Shown here: positions 33,209 to 42,278 of the stretch, in pieces
Position numbering within the stretch: the stretch's first letter is position 1
Layout: the number at the start of each line of letters is the position of its first letter
Source: JAVVEH01 sp032251435
GTDB lineage: Bacteria > Verrucomicrobiota > Lentisphaeria > Oligosphaerales > MVZH01
DNA: 64,000 bases
Direction of reading: 5' to 3'
NCBI GenBank assembly: GCA_032251435.1
Contig: JAVVEH010000008.1
Span: 50,083-114,082, forward strand
Translations under genes and position numbers: made by a program
The notes under the pieces: generated by a model
Seen by the model: the letters and a program-made list of their open reading frames with translations, nothing else
Told to the model about the DNA's origin: nothing
The model's database searches: none

Positions 33209-34540
33209 ATGAAACATATTTTCCCGCTTTTTTATTTCACGTTGGCGGCCATGAGTGTTTTCGCCGGCAGCGCCCGGCGCACGCCGGTTGTGACCGCGGT
33301 GGAGAAAGCCCTCCCGAGTGTGGTGAATATCGCCACAGAACAGGTCGTCCGGGTTTCGGATCCGTTTGAGTCGTTTTTCAATGATTATTTCAGTCGTCCG
33401 GCCGCCCGTTATTACAAGCGGTCGATTCCGTTGGGAAGCGGAGTGGTCATTGACTCAAGGGGCTTGGTCATCACCAATTATCATGTGGTTCGGCGGGCGT
33501 CAAATATTGATTTGCGGTTTTTGGACAAAGAGACGGTGAAAGCCCGGCTGGTCGCCCACGACGCGGGCAATGACTTGGCCTTGTTACAATTTTTTCCTGA
33601 TGAAAAGAGTATTCCTGTCAAAGCGGTTCCCGTCGCCCGGCCGGACGATGTGTATCTGGGCGAGACGGTTGTCGCCGTGGGCAACCCCTTTGGCCTGGGC
33701 CATAGTGTCACCACCGGGGTGCTGAGCGCCGTGGATCGCCGTATCGAAGAGGGTGACATTGTTTTTGATGACATACTTCAAACCGACGCGGCGATTAATC
33801 CTGGCAACAGCGGCGGGCCCTTGATTAATTTGGATGGCGAACTCATTGGTTTAAATCTGGCGATCCGCCGCGACGCGGAGGGGATTGGTTTCGCCCTGCC
33901 GGTCGCCCGGATTGTGGACGTGGTTTCCAAATGGCTCATCCCCGCCCATTTTTCCAACGGATTCTTAGGCATGCTCACACACACCCGGGTCGATGGCGAC
34001 CAACCGTTTGTCGAAGTGGAAAAAGTCCTGCCGGACAGTCCCGCGGAAGCTGGCGGTATAACCTCCGGTGACGTGATTCGGCGCGTGAATGACCAGCCGC
34101 TGACTAATTCATTACAACTGGGCCGGGCGCTTTGGCGACTCAAACCAGGGGACACCGTGAAGCTGATAGTAAACGATGGACGGGAAACGTCGTTAACCGT
34201 CGCGCCGTTAACCGACGAGCCCCTGGTCACTCAACGCCTGGGTATCCGCGTGCAGACCCTGACCCCCGCTCTCCGGGAGGCCATGGGATTGCCTCAGGGA
34301 ATTAAAGGCGTGGCCATTAGTGAATTGGACGATAATAGCGCCTTGGCCGCCTTCGGCATTGGCCGGGGCGATGTGATCATGGGGGTCAACCGTGTTCCCG
34401 TGACCCGTTTTTCTGATCTTGTCAACATCTTGAAAGACAGCTCCGCCGGAGACGCGGTTCACTTGGAGGTGCTTGTCACCCGCCCGCTGTATGGCGAGTT
34501 ATTGATCCGGTCAGTGTCCGTCCGGGTTCCCCTTCAATAA
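33209..34540 (+). CDS. HtrA/DegP-type serine protease with two PDZ domains
   Basis: Periplasmic quality-control protease, 443 aa. A signal peptide (about 1-20) is followed by a trypsin-like domain. The catalytic triad lies in TNYHVV (His about 92), AHDAGNDLALL (Asp about 120) and NPGNSGGPL (Ser about 201). Two PDZ domains follow, near 250-330 (EVEKVLPDSPAEAGGITSGDVI) and 345-440 (ELDDNSALAAFGIGRGDVI). It is the first gene of a plus-strand cluster with the FtsB-like and fumarase-beta-like genes; the next gene starts 18 nt downstream. Confidence 0.94.
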   Translation: MKHIFPLFYFTLAAMSVFAGSARRTPVVTAVEKALPSVVNIATEQVVRVSDPFESFFNDYFSRPAARYYKRSIPLGSGVVIDSRGLVITNYHVVRRASNIDLRFLDKETVKARLVAHDAGNDLALLQFFPDEKSIPVKAVPVARPDDVYLGETVVAVGNPFGLGHSVTTGVLSAVDRRIEEGDIVFDDILQTDAAINPGNSGGPLINLDGELIGLNLAIRRDAEGIGFALPVARIVDVVSKWLIPAHFSNGFLGMLTHTRVDGDQPFVEVEKVLPDSPAEAGGITSGDVIRRVNDQPLTNSLQLGRALWRLKPGDTVKLIVNDGRETSLTVAPLTDEPLVTQRLGIRVQTLTPALREAMGLPQGIKGVAISELDDNSALAAFGIGRGDVIMGVNRVPVTRFSDLVNILKDSSAGDAVHLEVLVTRPLYGELLIRSVSVRVPLQ

Positions 34541-34558
34541 ACACGAGGATCGGTCATC

Positions 34559-34882
34559 ATGAAAACAGAGCAATTTTTATTTACCATCGCCTGCATTGTG
34601 ATTGTCTGCGCCCTGGGGTATTTTTTACTCCCAGTCTACGCCGAATACAAAGACGCGGCGGCGAAACGGGAAAAACTTGAACTGCAATTGATCACGTTGG
34701 AGTATGAGTGCCAGCAACTTGAAAAAGAGATACACGCTTTGAACAACAATCCGAAAGCGGTTGAGCGGGTCGCCCGGGAAAACTTGGGCTGGTGCCGTCC
34801 TGACGAGAAGATCTATCATTTCGACCCGCCTCCCGTTTCACTCATCGAGCGGGACACCACGCGCGGAGAAACACTCCCGTGA
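34559..34882 (+). CDS. FtsB/DivIC-like septum protein
   Basis: Small bitopic membrane protein, 107 aa. One hydrophobic helix (about 6-26) is followed by a coiled coil (about 32-70) and the family end NPKAVERVARENLGWCRPDEKIY. FtsB/DivIC proteins form a trimer with FtsL and FtsQ/DivIB in the divisome. The Cys in GWCRPDE replaces the usual Met/Leu-rich position but is not catalytic. The stop overlaps the next gene by GTGA. Confidence 0.88.
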   Translation: MKTEQFLFTIACIVIVCALGYFLLPVYAEYKDAAAKREKLELQLITLEYECQQLEKEIHALNNNPKAVERVARENLGWCRPDEKIYHFDPPPVSLIERDTTRGETLP

Positions 34883-35451
34883 CAGTGTCATTGACCACGC
34901 CTATTTCAGAGACTGACATTCGGAGTCTCACCGCCGGAGATTATGTGACGATTACCGGCACCATTTTCACCGCCAGGGACGCGGCGCACAGCATGCTGGC
35001 CGGCGGCGGCGAGGCGCCATGTGATTTACGCGGGGCGGTCATTTATCACTGCGGACCGGTGATGCTGAACGTTGACGGAGAATGGCGCGTGATGGCGGCC
35101 GGGCCCACCACATCCATCCGGGAAGAACCTTATATGGCCGCTTTAATCGAACGGTTTTCGTTGCGGGGGATTATTGGCAAAGGCGGTATGGGAGAGGACA
35201 CGCTCGCCGCCTGCCGTCAATTCGGATGTGTGTATCTGCACGCCGTGGGCGGCGCCGCGCAGGTCCTGGCCCAGTCCATAAAGGACGTTCCCGCTGTTTT
35301 TCTCAAAGAGGAATTCGGCAGTCCGGAGGCCATTTGGGAAATGCGGGTGGTTGACTTCCCCGCCCTGGTCACCATCGACGCCCATGGAGAAAGTCTTCAT
35401 AAACGGGTCGAAAGCGAAGCCAGGAAACGATTAAATCGTTTACTGGTTTAA
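34879..35451 (+). CDS. Fumarase/tartrate dehydratase beta-subunit-like protein
   Basis: A 190-aa homologue of the C-terminal domain of class I Fe-S hydro-lyases (FumA C-terminal domain, TtdB). Signatures are LTAGDYVTITGTIFTARDAAHSML, GAVIYHCGPVM, AGPTTSIREEPYM and IGKGGMGEDTLAAC. Beta subunits hydrate/dehydrate fumarate or tartrate only with an alpha subunit that carries the [4Fe-4S] cluster. No alpha gene is adjacent, or anywhere in this window. GTG 34879 overlaps the preceding stop. It may work with an alpha subunit encoded elsewhere. Confidence 0.88.
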   Translation: MTVSLTTPISETDIRSLTAGDYVTITGTIFTARDAAHSMLAGGGEAPCDLRGAVIYHCGPVMLNVDGEWRVMAAGPTTSIREEPYMAALIERFSLRGIIGKGGMGEDTLAACRQFGCVYLHAVGGAAQVLAQSIKDVPAVFLKEEFGSPEAIWEMRVVDFPALVTIDAHGESLHKRVESEARKRLNRLLV

Positions 35452-35484
35452 TGACAGCCTTTTCAGACGCCCGGCGGGGGGGTT

Positions 35485-38400
35485 GTGCGTAAACGTCTCT
35501 GTGAAAAATACGGACACTTGTTTTCCGCCGATGTCCGCCGTCAGGGCGGGCGATTGTTCGCGGGGGGCGCGCTCCAATCTTATCAGGCGGCGCCGGGGCG
35601 ATTGGAAGGAGAAATATCCGCCGATGACTACGCGGCGGTGATTCTTGAAGTGAAAGAGGGGGGATTCGACCTGCGGTGTGAATGTCCGCGAGCGGGCGCC
35701 GGCATGGGCTGTGTTCACCTCTGGTGCGCTCTGCTCGCCGCCGATCAGCATGGCGATTTGGAAGCGGCCGCCCGCCGGTCCGTCAAAAAGGACGCCCGCG
35801 TCCGCTCCTACTTTGACGAAAGCCCAACCCCTGAAGTCCCTTCCGGGACGGCGCCGGCCAATGCGACGTGCGCAAAACTGAATTCGGAAGACTTCTATGT
35901 TCCCCCTGGAGCGATTGCGTCCCCGCAATCATCCGTCCCGCCCTGTCAAAACATATCCACCGGCGGCGGATTCACGACCCGAAAACCGTCCGCGCGCGGC
36001 GCCGCGGGCGCTCCCGGCACCGGCCTGAAGGTCCTTTTTCTTATCGATGTCACCGCGTCCAAAATCAAGCGGGGACTGGTGGTCAGCACCTGGTGGCAAT
36101 CCGGGAACAAGCCGCCAAAACCCTTGAAAATAACCGGTTTTGATCCCGATGTGATGATGGATGATTATCATCTTTTAGAGCAACTCGCTCCTTACTGGCT
36201 GGATCCGGCGGCGGGTGAGGATCTGAAAAAAATAAACGCCGGCAACCTGTTCGCGGTCAGCGCGGAATCCACCGCCCCGCTGTTCGCCCGTCTGGCCGTG
36301 TCCACCAGGCTGTTTTGGCGGAGCGGTTTTTATGACAAGCGGTGGGTTCCCTTAAGACTGGACGCGGATCTAACCCCTTGGGCGTTTACCATCCGCTTTG
36401 AAGTGGATGAGAAAACCGGAACCGCCCGTCTGTTTGGCCAGTTGGCCCGGCCGGGCGGCACGCTCGCCCCGGAACTGGCCGTATTTTTTGATCCGGGCGG
36501 TGTGGTCATTCATGACGGCACCCTCTCCTTCTGCGATTACGCTGACGCTTTCCCGTCGCTGATCCGCCTGACCTACGCCAATCCCCTGGTTCTCACATTG
36601 TCGGAAGCGGACGCGCTGGCGCGGCATCTTTTGCGGACATCGCGTTTACCCCTTGACACCCTCCCCTCCCCGCTTCATTATGAACGGATCCCGGACCCGA
36701 AGGTCACCGGACAGCTCTTTGTGCGGACAGCCCGATACACCTTCCGGGGCAAAGAACAACTGCATGCGGATGTATCGTTTTCATATAACGGAATTGTCCT
36801 TTCGGAACACGATGACACAGACATCCTTGTCCACGCCGACCGGCGCGAATATTATCATCGGAGCATGGGCGCTGAGGAAGCGGTCAAGAACCGTTTGTTG
36901 TCATTGAATTTCCGTCATGTCACACACGCCGCCACGGAAGAGCCCGGATGGAAACTGGAGCCGCGCTATCTTGACGCGGTCGTCCGCGAGCTGCTTGATG
37001 AGGACTGGCTGATCGTGGCGGAAGGCAAAACCTATCGGAAACCGGTCGACAAGGCGATACGTGTTTCCTCCGGACAGGATTGGCTGGAACTGAAAGCGAC
37101 CGTGGATTTCGGCAATCAGACCATCGCTCTTCCGGACTTGATCGCCTTATGTAAACGCGGGGCCGCCAGTGTGCTTCTGGATGACGGCACCAAGGGCGTT
37201 TTGCCAGTGGAATGGTTAGCGCAGTTCACGGCTCTCACTGAACTGGGTGACCTAACCGATGAGGCCCTGAAATTCAAACGGTCACAAGCCGCCATCATCT
37301 ACGCCCTGATCAGTGATCGGGAAAATCTGGAAGCGGATGCCGACTTCGCGGATGTACGGGAAAAAATCACCACGTTCACCGGCATCGTTCCCGCCGCGGA
37401 ACCGGCGGGGTTTCTCGGCCGGCTGCGCGAGTATCAGGCATTTGGCCTGGCGTGGCTGCGAACCATGCGGGATATCGGCATGGGGGCGTGCCTGGCCGAC
37501 GATATGGGCCTTGGAAAAACAGTTCAAGTTCTGGCTTTTTTACAACACCGGAAAAATAGCGGTGTCCGCAAACCGAGTGTGATCATCATGCCCAAGTCCC
37601 TCATTTTCAACTGGCTGGCGGAAGCGGAAAAATTCACTCCGGGACTCCGCGTTCATGCCAATACCGGGGGGTCCCGTTCGCGGAGTCCGCGGAAACTGCG
37701 GAGTTTTGACGTGATTCTCACGACCTATGGAACCATGCGGATGGATATCGAGTGGTTGGCGGACATCGCGTTTGACTGCTGTATTCTCGATGAATCCCAG
37801 GCGATTAAAAACGCCGACACCTCAACCGCCAAAGCCGCCCGGCTTTTGCAGGCGGATTTCCGGCTGGTGATGAGCGGCACCCCCATCGAAAATCATGTGG
37901 GTGAGCTGTTCAGTCAGTTTGACTTTCTCAATCCGGGCATGCTCGGGTGCTCCGGCCTGGCCTCCCTGGTTAAAACACCCGGCAATCATGAAGCCGAAGA
38001 TCTGGACAAAATCCGTCAGGCCCTGAGCCCTTACATCCTCCGGCGGACGAAAGAAGAAGTGGCCACGGAACTGCCGGCGAAAACGGAGCAAGTCATCTAC
38101 TGTGACATGACCGATGAGCAGAAAAAACTCTATGACGAGCTGAAGAATTATTTCCGCGCCGAGCTGATTAAACAGAAAACCGCGGGAAACTCCCGCAAAA
38201 CCGTGGATATTCTGACCGCGTTGCTCCGGTTGCGGCAATTGGCGTGCCATCCCGGTCTGATCAACGAGAAATATCTGCATCTACCCAGCGGAAAACTGGA
38301 TATCGTGCTCAACCGCCTGCATGAACTGGTCGAGGAGAATCACAAAGTATTGGTCTTCTCCCAGTTCACCAGCTTCCTGGCTCTGGTCAGACACCAGTTG

Positions 38401-38793
38401 ATCGCCCGGACTATCGGTTATTGTCAACTTGACGGGAGTACTGTTGACCGGGACGCGCGGGTCGCCGAATTTCAGACCAACCCTGGAAAAATGGTCTTTT
38501 TAATCAGTCTTAAGGCGGGTGGTGTCGGTCTGAATCTGACCGCGGCGGATTATGTGTTTCTCCTGGATCCCTGGTGGAATCCCGCGGCCGAAGCACAAGC
38601 TGTTGATCGGGCCTACCGCATCGGCCAGGATAAAAAAGTGTTCGCCTATCGGTTTATTTGCCGGGAAACGGTTGAAGAGAAAGTTTTGGACATGCAACGG
38701 GATAAGCGGGCCGCGGCTGACGCGGTCGTCAACCCGAACGCCTCGATCATCGCTGAGATGGGCGCCGATGATCTGCTGGCACTTTTCAACTAA
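35485..38793 (+). CDS. SNF2-family helicase with SWIM zinc finger
   Basis: Large DNA translocase, 1102 aa from a GTG start. An N-terminal SWIM finger is formed by C65, C67, C76 and H78 (CEC...CVH). A poorly conserved, partly low-complexity linker follows, then an SNF2 helicase-associated region. The ATPase core has DDMGLGKTVQVL (near 675), ILDESQAIKN (DExQ, near 767), SGTPIENH, and the C-terminal motifs VFSQFTSFL, LKAGGVGLNLTAADYVFLLDPWWNP and QAVDRAYRIGQ. Bacterial SWIM-SNF2 proteins are widespread and poorly understood; roles in transcription recycling or repair are suggested for relatives such as RapA. Starts 33 nt after the previous gene. Confidence 0.94.
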   Translation: MRKRLCEKYGHLFSADVRRQGGRLFAGGALQSYQAAPGRLEGEISADDYAAVILEVKEGGFDLRCECPRAGAGMGCVHLWCALLAADQHGDLEAAARRSVKKDARVRSYFDESPTPEVPSGTAPANATCAKLNSEDFYVPPGAIASPQSSVPPCQNISTGGGFTTRKPSARGAAGAPGTGLKVLFLIDVTASKIKRGLVVSTWWQSGNKPPKPLKITGFDPDVMMDDYHLLEQLAPYWLDPAAGEDLKKINAGNLFAVSAESTAPLFARLAVSTRLFWRSGFYDKRWVPLRLDADLTPWAFTIRFEVDEKTGTARLFGQLARPGGTLAPELAVFFDPGGVVIHDGTLSFCDYADAFPSLIRLTYANPLVLTLSEADALARHLLRTSRLPLDTLPSPLHYERIPDPKVTGQLFVRTARYTFRGKEQLHADVSFSYNGIVLSEHDDTDILVHADRREYYHRSMGAEEAVKNRLLSLNFRHVTHAATEEPGWKLEPRYLDAVVRELLDEDWLIVAEGKTYRKPVDKAIRVSSGQDWLELKATVDFGNQTIALPDLIALCKRGAASVLLDDGTKGVLPVEWLAQFTALTELGDLTDEALKFKRSQAAIIYALISDRENLEADADFADVREKITTFTGIVPAAEPAGFLGRLREYQAFGLAWLRTMRDIGMGACLADDMGLGKTVQVLAFLQHRKNSGVRKPSVIIMPKSLIFNWLAEAEKFTPGLRVHANTGGSRSRSPRKLRSFDVILTTYGTMRMDIEWLADIAFDCCILDESQAIKNADTSTAKAARLLQADFRLVMSGTPIENHVGELFSQFDFLNPGMLGCSGLASLVKTPGNHEAEDLDKIRQALSPYILRRTKEEVATELPAKTEQVIYCDMTDEQKKLYDELKNYFRAELIKQKTAGNSRKTVDILTALLRLRQLACHPGLINEKYLHLPSGKLDIVLNRLHELVEENHKVLVFSQFTSFLALVRHQLIARTIGYCQLDGSTVDRDARVAEFQTNPGKMVFLISLKAGGVGLNLTAADYVFLLDPWWNPAAEAQAVDRAYRIGQDKKVFAYRFICRETVEEKVLDMQRDKRAAADAVVNPNASIIAEMGADDLLALFN

Positions 38794-38967
38794 TGCCCCG
38801 GTCCGCAAGATAGCGTGCATGCCTCAATTTGGTAGAATGATTTTCAGCGTTCTCTTTATGAAAAAAACAGGTGGTTCGCAAGCGGAACTCGCAGGCCCGG
38901 TTGAGCCAGTACACGGCGGACAGTCGGCCAGGTCCGCGGACAAAGTCTGTCAGTTTCCCGTTTCACC

Positions 38968-38995
38968 TTGCCACCCATGCTTTAAAGATTATGTT
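38968..38995 (+). promoter_or_regulatory. Candidate promoter of tRNA-Arg
   Basis: TTGCCA (38968-38973), a 16-nt spacer and TATGTT (38990-38995) end 15 nt before the tRNA. The -10 hexamer is the same as that of tRNA-Gln. The rest of the 217-nt gap 38794-39010 holds no credible gene. Confidence 0.55.
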
Positions 38996-39010
38996 AAAAC
39001 CCCTTCACGC

Positions 39011-39087
39011 GCTCCGGTAGCTCAGCTGGATAGAGCAACTGACTTCTAATCAGTAGGTCGTGGGTTCGAGTCCCGCCCGGAGTACCA
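39011..39087 (+). tRNA. tRNA-Arg (anticodon TCT)
   Basis: The acceptor arm GCTCCGG pairs with CCGGAGT (one G-T end pair). The D arm is AGCTCAGCTGGATAGAGC. The anticodon stem ACTGA/TCAGT holds the loop CTTCTAA (anticodon TCT), and the T arm is GTGGGTTCGAGTCCCGC. The discriminator is A and the CCA end is encoded (39085-39087). Confidence 0.96.
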
Positions 39088-39105
39088 TTTTTTGAGGATA
39101 TATCC

Positions 39106-40347
39106 GTGACGATCAGCAGCCGAGATTTCAACACACTCCGGACTCTGGCTGGTAAATACAGTGAGATCGCCCGCCTGGAGATCCAAGAAGAACGTATGGC
39201 GCGTTATCGGCGGAGCAACGGGCTGGATATTGTCCGTCCCGTGGTGTTGATTGACGAAGTGCCTTGGGGGGAAATCCGCGATGAAGCCTTGACACCTGTC
39301 TGCGCGCCCGAATTGGGCTGGCTGGAAGGACAGTTGCGGCGGACACTCTATCAATGGGAGCATTTTCAGGCGGACATGGTGGTGCCACCGGTTTTCCGGG
39401 TTGGAAAAGGCGTCCGCTCCACTGGAATTGGTGTCCGGGTGAAGGATGAACAGATCAAAGGCGATACGGGAGCTTACATCACCTCCCATGAGTATACGGA
39501 TCAGCTTCAGACGGAAGCGGATCTGGCTAAGCTGCGCCTGCCGGAAATATCCTATGATAAAACCGGAACCGAAAAGCGCCTGGCCGTGGCCGGCGACGTG
39601 TTTGACGGGCTGATGCCCGTGACCCTTTCGGGGCATACCTTGAACGCGAATATATGGGATGACATTTCCGCTCTCAGGGGGGTTGACAACCTGCTGATGG
39701 ATTTGGCCATGCGCCCGGACTTCATGCACCAGACCGCCCGCAAGTTTATGGACATCATCGAATCCCGGTTCACTCAGTACGAAGAACTGGAATTGCTCGA
39801 AAGTAATCCAATCCTGGTCCACTGCACCCCCGCTTGCACGGACGAGCTGCCGTCCGCGGACTTCACCGGCACTGTCCGCCGCAAAGATGTCTGGGGACGC
39901 TGCGCGGCGCAGATTTTCGGGTCGGTCTCGCCGGCGATGCATGATGAGTTTGACTTAGCCTACAACCAGCAGGTCTTCAGCGGTTGCGGCCTGCTTTACT
40001 ACGGATGTTGTGAGCCCATGGACAACAAGATCGACATCCTGCGGGCGCGCTTCGCCAATCTGCGGAAAATCTCCATCACCCCGTGGGCGGATCCCGACCG
40101 GGCCGCCCGCCATATCGGCGGCGATTACGTGCTGGCCGCGAAACCCAATCCCGCTTTGGTTTCCCGGCCCGCCTTTGATCCCAAACCGGTCGAAGCGGAA
40201 ATCGCACGGTATTGCGAGGCCTGCCGTGAATACAAAACACCCCTTGAGTTTGTGCTTAAGGATGTCAGCACCATCGCGAATAGACCGGAAAATTTAACCC
40301 GCTGGTGCGAGACCGTCTCAGTGGTTTTGGATCGCTACTACGAGTAG
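39106..40347 (+). CDS. Uroporphyrinogen decarboxylase-superfamily protein
   Basis: A 413-aa protein of the URO-D/methyltransferase superfamily. GTG 39106 has GAGGA 7 nt upstream. Features are a barrel-type fold with PVVLIDEVPWGEI, FQADMVVPPVFRVGKG, and late Cys motifs HCTPAC and GLLYYGCCEPMDNKI. His/Cys pairs of this kind bind zinc in MtaA-type corrinoid methyltransferases. Such UroD-like genes are expanded in PVC and gut anaerobes and are not thought to act in heme synthesis. No corrinoid protein is adjacent, so the methyl donor is unknown. Starts 18 nt after tRNA-Arg. Confidence 0.8.
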   Translation: MTISSRDFNTLRTLAGKYSEIARLEIQEERMARYRRSNGLDIVRPVVLIDEVPWGEIRDEALTPVCAPELGWLEGQLRRTLYQWEHFQADMVVPPVFRVGKGVRSTGIGVRVKDEQIKGDTGAYITSHEYTDQLQTEADLAKLRLPEISYDKTGTEKRLAVAGDVFDGLMPVTLSGHTLNANIWDDISALRGVDNLLMDLAMRPDFMHQTARKFMDIIESRFTQYEELELLESNPILVHCTPACTDELPSADFTGTVRRKDVWGRCAAQIFGSVSPAMHDEFDLAYNQQVFSGCGLLYYGCCEPMDNKIDILRARFANLRKISITPWADPDRAARHIGGDYVLAAKPNPALVSRPAFDPKPVEAEIARYCEACREYKTPLEFVLKDVSTIANRPENLTRWCETVSVVLDRYYE

Positions 40348-40457
40348 GTGTCACGAAGGCTGGCTGGATCACGATGACGGGCGTGATGACACTGACCCAA
40401 TGCGGTTTGCCACCGTGTCGCGCGGATTTGTGACCTTAAAAAGGAGTCTCAGCGGCG

Positions 40458-41987
40458 ATGAAATCATCTGAATCGTCTTTCACGCGTCTGTTTTTAACGC
40501 GGACACTGCGACTGCTTGTTCCATTCATTCTGGCGTTTGGCCGACCCGCTCCGGCGGCCAACTGGAGCGGAATCGATGAGCAAAAACTGCTTGTTTCCCT
40601 GCAAAACCGGGACTTTGACACCGCCGCGGGTTTGATCGCCGCTTCAGAATATAATGAAACCATCAAGAGCGCTCTGATAAAAGAAATCCGCTCTCTCGCG
40701 GACATTCCCCGTCTTCTGGCGCAGGGATTCCGTGAAAACGAGGGGAAGACCGAGACGGTGGACATGATTGATGGACCGCGGACGGTGGAGATTCTGGGAG
40801 TGGGCACCGTGAAAGTCGCCGCGAGAGAAAATGAGGCCGCCCCGACCGTCTTTGTGTTCGGCATTGATGACTTGTCAGACCGGGAAGCGTTCAAACGGCT
40901 GGCCCGGTCCGGCGGCGAAAAAAGCCAGGTTAAGATCGGCTGTGGCCTGCTGGCTCTGAAGGCTGGCAAGATCGATGTGGCGCTGAGCTGCTTCGAGACA
41001 TCGGGAAGTTCGCTGGGACGGATGCTCGGCAATCAAGTCAAAAAAAGTGGCGGAGACATCGCTGTCGTTGAAGAACCGGTTGGCATGAAACCCCTGACCG
41101 AGGAGGCTTTCGCGGAAGTCATTGGTCAGTTGAGAAGAGCCAACCCTCTTCAAGGAGGATGGAGACCAAGTTTCCAGATCAGCAATGACCGGGTGTATGT
41201 GAGCTTGGACAATCACAGCAATCTCAAGGATCTCTCGCCGTTGCGGAACTATCAAATATACGCGTTAAGTCTGCGATCCACAGCGGTGGAAAGTTTGGCC
41301 CCGATTCTTAATGACACCCTGATGGAGCTGGATATTCGCCAATGCCCCATTGCGTCGCTGGTGTCATTGCGGGGAATGAAGCTGACGCGTTTAGCCGCCT
41401 CAACAGTCGAACCCGTTGACGTGTTACACAGTCTGAATGTGACACGGCTGGACATTGCCGACTCCCCGGTGTCCAAACTGGATTTTTTGCGGGGAATGGC
41501 CCTGCGTGAACTGAACATTTCCGGCTGCGACGTTCAGGACATCTCCGAGCTGAGACATGTCAAGGGTACGCTGGAAACCTTGACCTTCACACCCCGGGGA
41601 TTTAATGATATGAACTTTATCCGCCAATTGACGGAACTAAAACATCTGCACATGTACAATGGCAAAATCAATGAAATGCGGTCTTTGCGGTCTCTAAATC
41701 TGGAAAGTTTGACAGTGTCCGGGAAAGACATGTGGGTCACCAGTTTTGACAGCCTGGCGCACATGCCGTTGAAAAGGCTTTATCTGAATTGCGGGGGACT
41801 GCGGGATCTGCGGCCCTTATTACGGCTGCGGTCTCTGGAATCGCTGGCTGTCCCGAAGGGGGTCGGCGGATTAACCGTTCTGCGCGATCATCCCGGCTTG
41901 AAGAAAATCGCTCTCATCAGGCCTGGAGAACCGGATAATTGGCAGGATGTCGAGATGTTTTGGCGAGTGATCGACACCGCTAAATGA
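40458..41987 (+). CDS. Secreted leucine-rich-repeat protein
   Basis: A 509-aa protein with a signal peptide (about 1-33, ending PAPAA). The middle region (about 40-230) is not recognised. The C-terminal half (about 245-480) is built of irregular 20-23-residue leucine-rich repeats such as LRSTAVESLAPILNDTLMELDI, TRLDIADSPVSKLDFLRG and RELNISGCDVQDISELRH. This recalls internalin-like LRRs for protein-protein contact. It lies alone between a UroD-like gene and a MITE-like element. A surface or periplasmic location is inferred. Confidence 0.8.
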   Translation: MKSSESSFTRLFLTRTLRLLVPFILAFGRPAPAANWSGIDEQKLLVSLQNRDFDTAAGLIAASEYNETIKSALIKEIRSLADIPRLLAQGFRENEGKTETVDMIDGPRTVEILGVGTVKVAARENEAAPTVFVFGIDDLSDREAFKRLARSGGEKSQVKIGCGLLALKAGKIDVALSCFETSGSSLGRMLGNQVKKSGGDIAVVEEPVGMKPLTEEAFAEVIGQLRRANPLQGGWRPSFQISNDRVYVSLDNHSNLKDLSPLRNYQIYALSLRSTAVESLAPILNDTLMELDIRQCPIASLVSLRGMKLTRLAASTVEPVDVLHSLNVTRLDIADSPVSKLDFLRGMALRELNISGCDVQDISELRHVKGTLETLTFTPRGFNDMNFIRQLTELKHLHMYNGKINEMRSLRSLNLESLTVSGKDMWVTSFDSLAHMPLKRLYLNCGGLRDLRPLLRLRSLESLAVPKGVGGLTVLRDHPGLKKIALIRPGEPDNWQDVEMFWRVIDTAK

Positions 41988-42030
41988 CAGCGCGGAGCAC
42001 GCCGCGGCCGACAGCCACAGCGATGACTCT

Positions 42031-42184
42031 TGAGTCCACTCTAAAAAAGAAAAACCTACTCCAGAACCTACTCCAGAACTAAATTCCTGAATCGGTCTGA
42101 GCACAAAATTGGATTAGGTTCTGGATGAAGTTCTGGATTAAGTTTGCCGTTTCTGAAAAAACCGGACTTTTTAGAGTGGACTCA
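42031..42184. mobile_element. 154-bp MITE-like element
   Basis: Terminal inverted repeats TGAGTCCACTCTAAAAA (42031-42047 and, reversed, 42168-42184) match perfectly over 17 bp. CTCT flanks both ends (42027-42030 and 42185-42188), which fits a 4-bp target duplication. The interior has 12-bp tandem units, CCTACTCCAGAA twice on the left and GTTCTGGATNAN three times on the right. They are inverted to each other (CCAGAACCTA against TAGGTTCTGG), so the whole element can fold. It encodes no protein. It lies between the LRR gene and the kinase gene (gap 41988-42278). Confidence 0.7.
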
Positions 42185-42278
42185 CTCTTCATCACTGTGA
42201 TTTCCGTCGTTTCTGTTTGCACCTTCCTGCCGACCCTGTAAATTAAGGACTCGGCTAAAAAATTTTACCAAAAGGGCT

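Noticed and set aside
38552..39049. 165-codon plus-strand frame ending in tRNA-Arg
   Set aside because: It starts inside the SNF2 gene in another frame and runs into the tRNA.
39106..40347. hemE (uroporphyrinogen decarboxylase of heme synthesis)
   Set aside because: Length, late Cys motifs and lack of the usual HemE N-terminal signature point to the methyltransferase-like branch.
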